From JBOHSA01 sp050732995 (GTDB lineage: Bacteria > Gemmatimonadota > Gemmatimonadetes > Gemmatimonadales > GWC2-71-9), in assembly GCA_050732995.1 (NCBI GenBank), contig JBOHSA010000179.1, positions 1 to 15,062 of the forward strand: a stretch of DNA of 15,062 nt, written 5' to 3'. Made by a program: the position numbers and the translations under genes. Below the pieces are notes generated by a model. It ran no database searches. It was not told where the DNA came from and saw only the letters and a program-made list of their open reading frames with translations. Of the stretch, positions 1 to 6,225 are shown piece by piece (within the stretch, counting starts at the first letter, position 1; every line of letters starts with the position of its first letter).

Positions 1-195
1 GTGCAGGTGAGCGGCGGCCGCGACCCCCGCGGGGGGAAGCCCCGCCCGGCGCCTCGCCGGACCCCGCCCGACGCGACGCGGGCCGAGATCGACCGGGTGC
101 TCGACAAGATCTCCGCGTCGGGCATGGGGAGCCTGACGCCGGCCGAACGGAAGTTTCTCACCGAGCTGAGCCGCCAGCTGCGCGACCAGGACTGA
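1..195 (+). CDS. C-terminal end of probable rhomboid-family membrane protease (partial)
   Basis: The frame is open from the first base, so this is probably the 3' end of a longer gene and not a protein starting at GTG 1. The last 40 residues read as a short helical tail (DRVLDKISASGMGSLTPAER, then KFL), which resembles the cytoplasmic tail domain (DUF6576-like) that often follows the rhomboid intramembrane serine protease fold. The first 25 residues are a Gly/Pro/Arg-rich linker. No membrane segment or Ser-His catalytic pair is visible, since these would lie upstream of the window. The rhomboid assignment rests only on this tail and is moderately secure. It ends in TGA, followed by a 104-bp gap. 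Confidence 0.55.
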   Translation: MQVSGGRDPRGGKPRPAPRRTPPDATRAEIDRVLDKISASGMGSLTPAERKFLTELSRQLRDQD

Positions 196-266
196 GCGGG
201 TTGTCAAGTCGCCGGGGTTGACGCCGGCGCACGACGCCCGCTCCGGCGCGCTTGTCCCCCGGCCGG

Positions 267-290
267 GGCCTTCCCAAATTGGGACCGGCC
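267..290. other. Hairpin in the gap before the metalloprotease gene
   Basis: An inverted repeat, GGCC-T-TCCCA-AAT-TGGGA-CC-GGCC, lies 10 nt before the ATG at 300. There is no U-tract on either strand, so a classical terminator is unlikely. It could be a weak terminator for the upstream gene or a structure in the 5' leader of the next one. The rest of the gap at 196-299 shows TTGTCA (201-206) and TTGACG (218-223) as isolated -35-like hexamers without a convincing -10. Confidence 0.3.
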
Positions 291-299
291 CACGGCCCC

Positions 300-1244
300 A
301 TGCTCGTCAACCTCGTTCCGGAGTTCCTCGCCTGCGCCGCCGCGCCCGATCCCGCCGCGGCCTACCAGGACTACCTCGACCGCCATCGTCTGGTCCTCGC
401 GAGCTACTGGCACAACTACGTGTTGGAGCTGGGCTCGGCGCAGGCGGAGCGCGCGATCGCGGAAGCGCTGCGCGCCGACCGCACCGACCTGGTGCGGCTG
501 TTCGAAGACGTCGCCGTCGTCACGATCGCCGAGGAGGCGCTAGGCCGGGCGCTGGAGCGGCTCGAAGCGGATTGCGCCGTCGACCTCTATCTCATGATCG
601 GCGTCGGCGCGGCGCACGCGGGGGAGCTGGTGGTGGCGGGGCGCGGCATCGCGGTCGTCTGCCTCGAGCATTTCACCGGCCGGCCCAATCCGCAAACCTA
701 CGGCCTGGGGCTCGCGCCGCACTTGCTTCCGCTGTGGATCGCGCACGAGGTCGCCCACGCGCTGCGGTACACTTCCCCCACGAGCCGTGCCGACCTGCGC
801 CGCTTGGTCAGTGAGCTCAACGGCCGCTACGACTTCTGGGAGACGGGCAGCCGGGCGACGCTGCGGGAGTTGCTGGTGAACGAAGGCGCCGCGGTGGCGG
901 CGGCGCAGGCGGTGGCGCCGGGCCTCGAGCCGTGGGAGTACTTCGGCTACACGCGGCGACAGTACCGGCGGCTGCGGGAGCTCGACGCGTTTCTGCGGCG
1001 CGTGAGCGCCCCGGAGCTCGAGGCCGCGGGGCTGGGCCTGCGGCTGCGATTCCTGGCGGGCGGGATGAGCCCCACGGCGCGCCTCGTGTCGGGCAAAGTG
1101 CTGCCCGAGCGGTCGGGCTACTACCTGGGCCACCGCCTGGTCGAGCCCTACGTCGCCGAATTCGGCGTCGCCTCCGCGGTGCGAGCGAGTGCCGCCGAGT
1201 GCCGCCGGGCCGAGGCGCGCGCGTTGGGCATTCAGACCGCATGA
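300..1244 (+). CDS. Predicted zinc metalloprotease (HExxH, DUF2268-like)
   Basis: A 314-aa protein with HEVAH at residues 149-153, in the context WIAHEVAHALRY, the zinc-binding and catalytic motif of gluzincin-type proteases. A conserved-looking LLVNEGAA with Glu195 lies 46 residues further on and is a plausible third zinc ligand. The C-terminal half has SGYYLGHRLVEPYVAEFG, which resembles the GYxxG-type segment of DUF2268 predicted Zn proteases. No signal peptide or membrane helix is visible, so it is probably cytoplasmic. The frame could start at TTG 252, but ATG 300 gives the family-like opening MLVNLVPEF and is preferred; no clear Shine-Dalgarno precedes either. It overlaps the next gene by 4 nt (ATGA). 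The substrate is unknown. Confidence 0.75.
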   Translation: MLVNLVPEFLACAAAPDPAAAYQDYLDRHRLVLASYWHNYVLELGSAQAERAIAEALRADRTDLVRLFEDVAVVTIAEEALGRALERLEADCAVDLYLMIGVGAAHAGELVVAGRGIAVVCLEHFTGRPNPQTYGLGLAPHLLPLWIAHEVAHALRYTSPTSRADLRRLVSELNGRYDFWETGSRATLRELLVNEGAAVAAAQAVAPGLEPWEYFGYTRRQYRRLRELDAFLRRVSAPELEAAGLGLRLRFLAGGMSPTARLVSGKVLPERSGYYLGHRLVEPYVAEFGVASAVRASAAECRRAEARALGIQTA

Positions 1245-1444
1245 GCCCGAAGCCGAAAACTGAGCGGCGCCGGAACCGTCCGCTCCGGGAGGTGCTGGAC
1301 GAGCTGCTGGAGCACACCCGCCAGATCGTGCGCCGGGGCCGCGAGATGACGCCCGAAGAGCTGGACTACTCTCAACAGCGCCTGGAGTGGCTGGCCGACG
1401 AAGTCTGGCGGGTCGCGACGGGCGGCGAGCCCCCGCGGGCGTAG
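1241..1444 (+). CDS. Small charged helical protein, unknown function
   Basis: A 67-aa protein starting at the ATG of an ATGA overlap with the stop of the metalloprotease gene, which implies translational coupling. The sequence is strongly basic at the N-terminus (residues 4-15) and then predicted to be mostly helical (EVLDELLEHTRQIVRRGREM, then TPEELDYSQQRLEWLADEVW). No membrane segment, cysteine pair or DNA-binding motif is recognisable. The overlap and the well-formed amphipathic helices argue that it is a real gene. A role as partner or regulator of the protease is only a guess from position. Confidence 0.65.
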   Translation: MSPKPKTERRRNRPLREVLDELLEHTRQIVRRGREMTPEELDYSQQRLEWLADEVWRVATGGEPPRA

Positions 1445-1445
1445 C

Positions 1446-1451
1446 TATCTT
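1446..1451 (+). promoter_or_regulatory. Possible -10 element (TATCTT) for leaderless transcription of the PTPS gene
   Basis: TATCTT ends 6 nt before the ATG at 1458, where a start site would fall on or beside the A of ATG. No Shine-Dalgarno lies in the 13-nt gap. No good -35 is seen, since that area is coding for the small protein upstream. Confidence 0.3.
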
Positions 1452-1457
1452 GTCTCC

Positions 1458-1961
1458 ATGGGCACGCGCGGCGAGTTCAAGGTCACCGTCACCAAGGAAG
1501 ACCTGGTCTTCGCGTCCGCCCACTTCATCACCCTTCCCGGACACCGGTGCGAAGCGCTGCACGGGCACAACTATCGGGCCGGGATCGTGATCGAGGGGGC
1601 GCTTGAGCCCGAGAGCTGGTACGTCTACGACTTCGTGGCGCTGAAACGCCTGATGAAGCGGCTCACCGACGAGCTGGACCACAAGGTGCTGCTCCCCACC
1701 GAGAACCCGAAGCTCGCGATCGACCGCCGCGGCGACGGCATCACCGTGGCGTACGACGGCCGGCCGCGCTACGTGTTTCCCGCCGCCGACTGCGTGCTGC
1801 TGGCCATTCCCAACACGACGGTCGAGATGCTGGCGCAGTACATGGCCGGTCGGGTGCGCGACGAGCTCACGGCGAGCCGTGCCCTACACCTCAAGGCGAT
1901 CGAGCTCGAAGTCGAGGAGAACTTCGGCCAGTCGGCGACCTACCGGGCGGTCCTCGACTGA
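1458..1961 (+). CDS. 6-pyruvoyl-tetrahydropterin synthase / QueD-family enzyme
   Basis: A 167-aa T-fold enzyme acting on dihydroneopterin triphosphate. The zinc ligands His22 (FASAHF), His35 and His37 (HGHNY) are present, as are Cys31 of RCEALHGHNY, the DELDHKVLL segment (residues 71-79, with D74-H75), NTTVEMLA (119-126) and Glu153 before GQSATY. All catalytic features of the PTPS/6-carboxytetrahydropterin synthase superfamily are there. Compared with the roughly 120-aa bacterial QueD, it carries extra sequence at about residues 80-118, between LDHKVLLPTENP and NTT. The sequence does not settle whether the product is 6-carboxytetrahydropterin (queuosine precursor) or a tetrahydrobiopterin-type intermediate. 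The 1-nt overlap with a pterin carbinolamine dehydratase gene favours a redox pterin cofactor. Confidence 0.9.
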   Translation: MGTRGEFKVTVTKEDLVFASAHFITLPGHRCEALHGHNYRAGIVIEGALEPESWYVYDFVALKRLMKRLTDELDHKVLLPTENPKLAIDRRGDGITVAYDGRPRYVFPAADCVLLAIPNTTVEMLAQYMAGRVRDELTASRALHLKAIELEVEENFGQSATYRAVLD

Positions 1962-2284
1962 TGGGCGGCCGCCGCACCCGTCTCCCCGATGAGGAGATCG
2001 GCCGCGAGCTGGAGAGCCTCCCCGGGTGGGCATTCGAGCGGGGCGCGGTAGGCCGGACCTACAAGACGAACGGGTGGCCGTCCACGCTGATGCTGGTGAA
2101 CGCGATCGGGTATTTGGCCGAGGCGCTCGATCACCATCCGGACCTCGAGGTGCACTGGGGCAGCGTGGGCGTGCGGCTCAGCACGCACAGCGCGGGTGGC
2201 GTCACGCCGATGGACCTCGAGCTGGCGCGGCAGATCGAGGCGGCCGCGCGGCAGGGCGCCGCGCGGCAGCTCGTTCAGCCGTAG
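1961..2284 (+). CDS. Pterin-4a-carbinolamine dehydratase
   Basis: A 107-aa protein of the PCD/DCoH family, which dehydrates 4a-hydroxytetrahydropterin made by aromatic amino acid hydroxylases. The family signature is complete: EALDHHPDLEVHW (residues 54-66), then RLSTHSAGGVTPMD with the conserved His and Asp. PNGWPST-like strands (TNGWPSTLMLVNAIGYLAE) precede it. Its length is normal for the family. The start ATG shares its A with the TGA of the PTPS gene (TGATG), so the two are almost certainly translated together, one making and one recycling a pterin. It is convergent with mnmE, with only 15 bp between the stops. Confidence 0.92.
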   Translation: MGGRRTRLPDEEIGRELESLPGWAFERGAVGRTYKTNGWPSTLMLVNAIGYLAEALDHHPDLEVHWGSVGVRLSTHSAGGVTPMDLELARQIEAAARQGAARQLVQP

Positions 2285-2310
2285 CTAGTTCCCGCGTAGC
2301 TACTTCCCGA
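2281..2310. repeat. 15-bp imperfect tandem repeat across convergent stop codons
   Basis: GTAGCTAGTTCCCGC (2281-2295) is followed directly by GTAGCTACTTCCCGA, a 13/15 match. Each copy contains the palindrome TAGCTA. The TAG of copy 1 (2282-2284) ends the dehydratase gene, and the CTA of copy 2 (2300-2302) is the reverse-strand stop of mnmE. No terminator hairpin is visible in the 15-bp gap. Confidence 0.7.
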
Positions 2311-3640
2311 CACAAAAGCTCGCGAACACCCGGTCCAGCACGTCGTCCGGCGTCACCACGCCGATGAGGTCGTCGAGCGCCCCGACCGCCGCCCGCAGAT
2401 GCGTCGCCGCCGCGGCCGCGTCGACGCCCCGCTCACGCGCGGCCCCAAACGCCTCGAGCTCCGCCTGCGCCCGCTCGAGGGCGACCCGGTGCCGGGCCCG
2501 CGTGACCACCGGCTCCACATCGCCCAGCGCCAGGAGACGGCCGAAGGCCACCTCGGCGAGCCGGCGCTTCAACTCGGCGAGGCCCTCTCCCGTCACGGCG
2601 GAGACAGCCAGCCGCTCCGGCGGTCGGGCGGCCAGGCGGTCGGCTTTCGTATCCGCCGTGACGCTCGGCGCTGCGCAGCGCGCCAGGAACGCCTCCGCCG
2701 TGGCATCCAGCCTTTCGCCTCCCGCCTCCCGGCAGTACAGGATGAGATCGGCGGCGTCGAGATACTGCCGACTCACCTCGATGCCCAGGCGCTCGATCCG
2801 ATCCCCGCTTTCGCGCAGGCCGGCGGTATCGACCAGGCGGAACGGGAACCCTTCGATGACCGCGTGGGCCTCGATCGCGTCGCGCGTGGTGCCGGGGATT
2901 TCGGTGACGATCGCCCGCTCCCGCCCGAGCAGGGCGTTGAACAGCGAGGACTTGCCGGCATTGGGCGGCCCCGCGATCACGAGCAGCGCCCCCTCGCGCA
3001 GCCGCTCGCCCTCGGGCGCGGTGCGCAGGAGATCCGCGACCCGTCCCCGCACCGCCGCCCAGGCCTCCCGCACGCGCTCCGGGCTGACCGGACCCGCGTC
3101 TTCCTCGGGGAAGTCGATGTCGTAGGCGATCAGCGCTTCGAGTTCGAGCACCGCCGCGCGCAGCGCCTCGAGCCGACCGGAGAGCCCGCGGTCGAGCTGG
3201 AGCAGCGCCCGGCGCCGCTGGGCGGGCGCGCCGGCGTCGATGAGGTCGGCGGTCGCTTCGGCCTGGAGCAGGTCCATCTTGCCGTGCAGCACGGCGCGGC
3301 GGGTGAACTCACCGGGCCGGGCGGGCCGCGCGCCGGCCGCCACCAGCGCGGCCACCGCGTCGGCCGGTACCAGCATGCCGCCGTGGGTGGAGATCTCGAC
3401 CGACTCTTCGCCGGTGTAGGAGTGGGGCGCGGGAAAGCAGGCCGCGAGCACGTCGTCGACCGGCTCGCCGGTGACGGGATGCGCCAAGCGCGCGCGCGCC
3501 ACGGTGCGCGGCGGCTCCGGACGGAAGGGCTGGAGGCAGCGGGCGGCCAGGGCGAAGGCGCCCCGGCCCGACAGCCGGATCAGCGCGAGGGCGGCGCGGC
3601 CGGGCGGGGTCGCGAGCGCGACGATCGGGTCGGACAACAT
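2300..3640 (-). CDS. mnmE: tRNA uridine-5-carboxymethylaminomethyl modification GTPase MnmE
   Basis: A 446-aa protein that, with MnmG, modifies the wobble uridine of certain tRNAs. It has the N-terminal tetrahydrofolate-binding domain (residues 1-120, with HSYTGEESVEISTHGG at 73-88 and RPGEFTRRAVLHGKMDL), a helical domain, an inserted G domain, and the C-terminal FCVGK whose Cys is needed for activity. G motifs: P-loop GPPNAGKSS (224-232), GTTRD (250-254), DTAG (271-274) and SAVTGEG. The guanine-specificity motif reads TKAD (331-334) instead of NKxD. The ATG is preceded by a G-rich Shine-Dalgarno (eight G then AGACTT). It is the last gene of the rpmH-rnpA-yidD-yidC-mnmE cluster, 25 bp after yidC. 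mnmG is not in the window. Confidence 0.97.
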   Translation of the reverse strand: MLSDPIVALATPPGRAALALIRLSGRGAFALAARCLQPFRPEPPRTVARARLAHPVTGEPVDDVLAACFPAPHSYTGEESVEISTHGGMLVPADAVAALVAAGARPARPGEFTRRAVLHGKMDLLQAEATADLIDAGAPAQRRRALLQLDRGLSGRLEALRAAVLELEALIAYDIDFPEEDAGPVSPERVREAWAAVRGRVADLLRTAPEGERLREGALLVIAGPPNAGKSSLFNALLGRERAIVTEIPGTTRDAIEAHAVIEGFPFRLVDTAGLRESGDRIERLGIEVSRQYLDAADLILYCREAGGERLDATAEAFLARCAAPSVTADTKADRLAARPPERLAVSAVTGEGLAELKRRLAEVAFGRLLALGDVEPVVTRARHRVALERAQAELEAFGAARERGVDAAAAATHLRAAVGALDDLIGVVTPDDVLDRVFASFCVGK

Positions 3641-3665
3641 AAGTCTCCCCCCCCACCCATCGCCG

Positions 3666-5345
3666 CTACCCGGTGGCCGGCTTGGGGACCGGCGCCTGCC
3701 GCAGCCGGCGTTGCGCGATCAGCAGCTGCTGCGGGACACTGAAGATGTTGCTCACCGCGTAATACAGGTTCAACCCCGACGCGAAATTGACGAACAGCGC
3801 CGTCATCATGATCGGCATGAAGTACAGCATCATCTTGGTCTGGGGATTGGGCGGCACGCCCATCTGGCCCACCTTCGTCAGGGCGTACATCGACAGCCCC
3901 ATCACGAGCGGGATGATGTAGTAGGGATCGGGCCGCGCCAGGTCGGGGAGCCAGAGGAAGGGTACGCCGCGGAACGCAATCGTGTTGTCGAACACGAAAA
4001 ACAGCGCGAGCAGCACCGGCAGCGGAATGAGCATCGGGACGCAGCCGCCAAAGGGATTCACCTTGTGCTCCTTGTAGATGCGGAGCATCTCGCGCTGCAG
4101 CCGCTCGGGCTCCTTCTTGTAGCGCTCCTGCGTCTCCTTGATCAGCGGAGCCACGGCCTGCATCCGGATCGCCGATTCCATCGCTTTCTGGTTCAGCGGC
4201 CAGAGCAGGAGCCGCACGAGGATCCCGAAGATCACCAGCACCCAGCCGTAGGCCAGGCTCAATCGCTCGTGCATCCAGAGGACGATGTTCACCACGAACA
4301 CCGACACCGGCTGCACGATGGGCCGGAAGATCCAGCCGTAGGGGTTGGCGTCGTCCAGATCATGCCCGATCGCCGCCAGCCGCCGGTGCTCGAACGGCCC
4401 CGCATACACCTGATAGCGGAAGCCGCCCGCCGGCGGTACTGGGAGCGTGAGCGTCACCGCGACCCGGGTGTGCGCCTTGCCGGGCTTCGGACCGCCGACC
4501 GCGATCACGCCGCCGAACTGCGGGCGATTCGGCTCGATGGCGAGCGCGGCGACCAGGAAGTACTTCGACTTGATCGCCACCCACTCGAACGGTCCGTTGA
4601 ACTCCGCCCGCTCGCCCGGGTCGAGGGAAGAGAACGGCCGGCTCTCGGTTCGGGCGGCCTTCGTCACCACCGCGTAGCGTCGGTAGTCGTCGGCGGAGTC
4701 GGCCTGCACCGAGCGCACGCCGTCGCCCAGCCCGACGAGCAGCAGGGCCCCCTGCGGGCCGAGGCCCGTCACCTGGCCGTCGACGGTGAAGCGGTAGTCC
4801 GCCGCTTCGAAGCGATAGGTGAGCGCGACTTCCGCGGCGCCGCGCCGGGCCGTGAAGTCGAGGCGCCCTGCGCTTCCACCCGCTTCGATCCGCAGTTGGT
4901 GCGCGCTTGGCGTGAAGGTCCAGTCCGCCAGCGAGACGGTGTCCGCTTCCTGGACCAGCCGGTGGGTCAGGAGCGGCCGTCCCGGCGGCACGAGCTGCGC
5001 GGGGCGGGCTGAATCGCCCGGGGCAAGTGATTGGTATCCGGGCAGTTCTGCCACGACGAGCACGCCGCCCTTCGTGCTGAAGCCGAGGCGATAGAGCGGC
5101 GACGTCACCCACACGGTGTCGGCAGCCTGGGCGGTCGGGGCCGTCGGGGTAGTCAGCCGGTCCCGCGGTTCGGTGGGCGGCACCGCCGCGCGGCCGGGCT
5201 CCGGCGCGGGCGAGCGCCCGCCCGAGTCCCCCGCCGCCTGGGCGCCGGGCCGCGTGCCCGCCGGCCGCTTCGACGGCCAGATCAGGCTCGGCGCCACCGC
5301 GACGACCAGCATCAGCAGGATGGCGTAGATGACGCGTCGTTCCAT
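3666..5345 (-). CDS. yidC: Membrane protein insertase YidC
   Basis: A 559-aa inner-membrane insertase for Sec-dependent and Sec-independent proteins, of the Gram-negative (long) type. Residues 5-23 form the N-terminal membrane helix (VIYAILLMLVVAVAPSLIW), followed by a Pro/Ala-rich linker and a periplasmic beta-domain at about 75-335. The conserved core begins near residue 350: SVFVVNIVLWMHERLSLAYG, then the groove Arg at about 378 in FGILVRLLLWPLNQKAM, the cytoplasmic helical hairpin (YKKEPERLQREML), NPFGGCVPMLIPLPVLLALF, and the last helices ending at PQQLLIAQRRL. Length and domain order are typical. An AGAGG sequence 13 nt upstream is the likely ribosome site. The 31-bp gap after yidD suggests one transcript. 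Confidence 0.97.
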   Translation of the reverse strand: MERRVIYAILLMLVVAVAPSLIWPSKRPAGTRPGAQAAGDSGGRSPAPEPGRAAVPPTEPRDRLTTPTAPTAQAADTVWVTSPLYRLGFSTKGGVLVVAELPGYQSLAPGDSARPAQLVPPGRPLLTHRLVQEADTVSLADWTFTPSAHQLRIEAGGSAGRLDFTARRGAAEVALTYRFEAADYRFTVDGQVTGLGPQGALLLVGLGDGVRSVQADSADDYRRYAVVTKAARTESRPFSSLDPGERAEFNGPFEWVAIKSKYFLVAALAIEPNRPQFGGVIAVGGPKPGKAHTRVAVTLTLPVPPAGGFRYQVYAGPFEHRRLAAIGHDLDDANPYGWIFRPIVQPVSVFVVNIVLWMHERLSLAYGWVLVIFGILVRLLLWPLNQKAMESAIRMQAVAPLIKETQERYKKEPERLQREMLRIYKEHKVNPFGGCVPMLIPLPVLLALFFVFDNTIAFRGVPFLWLPDLARPDPYYIIPLVMGLSMYALTKVGQMGVPPNPQTKMMLYFMPIMMTALFVNFASGLNLYYAVSNIFSVPQQLLIAQRRLRQAPVPKPATG

Positions 5346-5376
5346 CTAGGCGACTCGGCCTCTGGGCATCTGGTCG

Positions 5377-5604
5377 TTACGGCACGGGATCGTAGCCACC
5401 TGGATGAAACGGGTGGCAGCGCACGATTCGTTTCACGCCGAGCCACGACCCTTTGAGCGCGCCGTATCGTTCAACCGCTTCGTACGTGTAGCGCGAGCAG
5501 GTCGGCGTGAAACGACACTGCGTGAACACCAGATGCGCCAGCGTCAACTGGTAACCGCGAATGAGGGTCATCACGCTGCGGCGCGGCCAGCGACCGACGT
5601 TCAC
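5377..5604 (-). CDS. yidD: Membrane protein insertion efficiency factor YidD
   Basis: A 75-aa protein with the family signature in full: CRFTPTCSRYTYEAVERYG, then ALKGSWLGVKRIVRCHPFHP followed by GGYDPVP. YidD is a small amphipathic membrane-associated protein that assists YidC-mediated insertion. The frame stays open far upstream, but the family begins just before an LIRGYQ-type segment. A GTG at 5604 overlaps the rnpA stop by 3 nt (GTGA), gives the normal length, and is chosen. An ATG at VMTLIRGYQL is the only close alternative and would cost 11 residues. It lies between rnpA and yidC, as in most bacteria. Confidence 0.93.
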   Translation of the reverse strand: MNVGRWPRRSVMTLIRGYQLTLAHLVFTQCRFTPTCSRYTYEAVERYGALKGSWLGVKRIVRCHPFHPGGYDPVP

Positions 5605-6026
5605 GTGATCCGCGTCACCACGGCGGTCAATTCGGCGCGCAGGTCTGCAACCGAGGCGGCGTAGGCCGACCGTTTGGCGCGCACGACGAGATCGACGGGG
5701 GGAAGCGCCGCGAGAACGTGGCGCCTGAGAATCTCTCGCAACCGGCGCCGCAAGCGATTGCGGGCCACGGCGCTGTAGTGAAACCGGGGAACGATCACTC
5801 CCAGCCGCGCGTGGCCCGCTCGATTCGGTCGCCAGGCCAGGTCGAGATGCGGAGCCCGCCGGCGTCGGCCCGCCTCCCAGCACGCACGGAGCTCCGGGCC
5901 GCGCGTCACGCGTGCGCGGCGCGGAAACCGCTCGCCCGTTACCGGCTCCGGTGCTTGGACGGCAACCGGACGGCCAGGTGCTTGCGACCCTTCTTCCGTC
6001 GGCGTGACAAAACGGCACGCCCCCAC
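5601..6026 (-). CDS. rnpA: Ribonuclease P protein component RnpA, starting inside rpmH
   Basis: A 141-aa protein subunit of RNase P, which matures tRNA 5' ends with the rnpB RNA. The core is clear: FPRRARVTRGPELRACWEAG (about residues 34-53), LGVIVPRFHYSAVARNRLRR (about 74-93, the family signature with the RNR basic patch) and RRLREILRR. The first 33 residues lack family similarity. Upstream of the core, the only ATG/GTG/TTG in this frame is GTG 6026; two TAA codons close the frame about 30 nt before it. rnpA therefore overlaps the last 88 nt of rpmH in another reading frame, unless a non-standard start is used. The next GTG would cut into the conserved FPRRARV segment. The product is longer than the usual 110-125 aa. 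Confidence 0.9.
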   Translation of the reverse strand: MGACRFVTPTEEGSQAPGRPVAVQAPEPVTGERFPRRARVTRGPELRACWEAGRRRRAPHLDLAWRPNRAGHARLGVIVPRFHYSAVARNRLRRRLREILRRHVLAALPPVDLVVRAKRSAYAASVADLRAELTAVVTRIT

Positions 6027-6100
6027 TTTGTTTTCATCCGCGCGCGGAAGCCGTGCTTATTAATGCGCCGGCGATTGCGCGGGCGATAACTCGGCCCCAT
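5939..6100 (-). CDS. rpmH: 50S ribosomal protein L34
   Basis: A 53-aa basic ribosomal protein with the L34 signature: NRRRINKHGFRARMKTKWGR followed by AVLSRRRKKGRKHL. It starts MGPSYRPRNRRR where MKRTFQP is common in other phyla, and its C-terminus (AVRLPSKHRSR) is a few residues longer than in E. coli. ATG 6100 has a good Shine-Dalgarno, GAGAGG, 6 nt upstream. It is the first gene of the minus-strand cluster and faces away from dnaA, the classical arrangement. Its 3' half is double-used by the rnpA frame. Confidence 0.96.
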   Translation of the reverse strand: MGPSYRPRNRRRINKHGFRARMKTKWGRAVLSRRRKKGRKHLAVRLPSKHRSR

Positions 6101-6122
6101 GGATTCCTCTCGTAAGGCGGGG

Positions 6123-6152
6123 AAACTACACCGGTTTCGGCAAAGCGGTCAA
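6123..6152 (-). promoter_or_regulatory. Probable promoter of the rpmH-rnpA-yidD-yidC-mnmE cluster
   Basis: On the minus strand TTGACC (6152-6147) and TAGTTT (6128-6123) are separated by 18 nt. The predicted start near 6116 leaves a short leader holding the rpmH Shine-Dalgarno. It is back-to-back with the dnaA promoter. Confidence 0.6.
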
Positions 6153-6154
6153 GG

Positions 6155-6183
6155 TTGACTTTTCCACATGGGACCCGTACTTT
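6155..6183 (+). promoter_or_regulatory. Probable dnaA promoter
   Basis: TTGACT (6155-6160) and TACTTT (6178-6183) are separated by 17 nt, close to the sigma-70 consensus. The start would be near 6190, giving a leader of about 36 nt with no obvious Shine-Dalgarno before ATG 6226. Confidence 0.6.
6160..6168 (+). promoter_or_regulatory. DnaA box in the dnaA promoter
   Basis: TTTTCCACA differs from the TTATCCACA consensus at one position. It overlaps the last base of the -35 hexamer and fills the start of the spacer, so bound DnaA would be expected to block RNA polymerase, a common form of dnaA self-control. Confidence 0.65.
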
Positions 6184-6225
6184 CGGGCCGCCCTTGCAGG
6201 ACGTCCCACCTTTTTTCGATCACCG

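Noticed and set aside
252..299. TTG 252 as start of the metalloprotease
   Set aside because: The 16 added residues are Pro/Gly-rich and unlike the rest; ATG 300 gives a natural N-terminus.
540..1682. Minus-strand open frame across the metalloprotease, small gene and PTPS
   Set aside because: Low-complexity Arg/Ala/Pro-rich translation crossing three supported genes; a GC-rich shadow.
3647..3654. C8 run as a possible phase-variable tract
   Set aside because: It lies between yidC and mnmE just before the mnmE start and, read on the minus strand, is its G-rich ribosome site; no frame depends on it.
2399..5012. Long plus-strand open frames antisense to mnmE and yidC
   Set aside because: Arg/His/Gly-rich translations without domains, opposite two unmistakable genes.
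5605..6018. Long N-terminal extension of yidD in the same frame
   Set aside because: It overlaps rnpA and rpmH and has no YidD-like sequence; the GTG at 5604 gives normal length.
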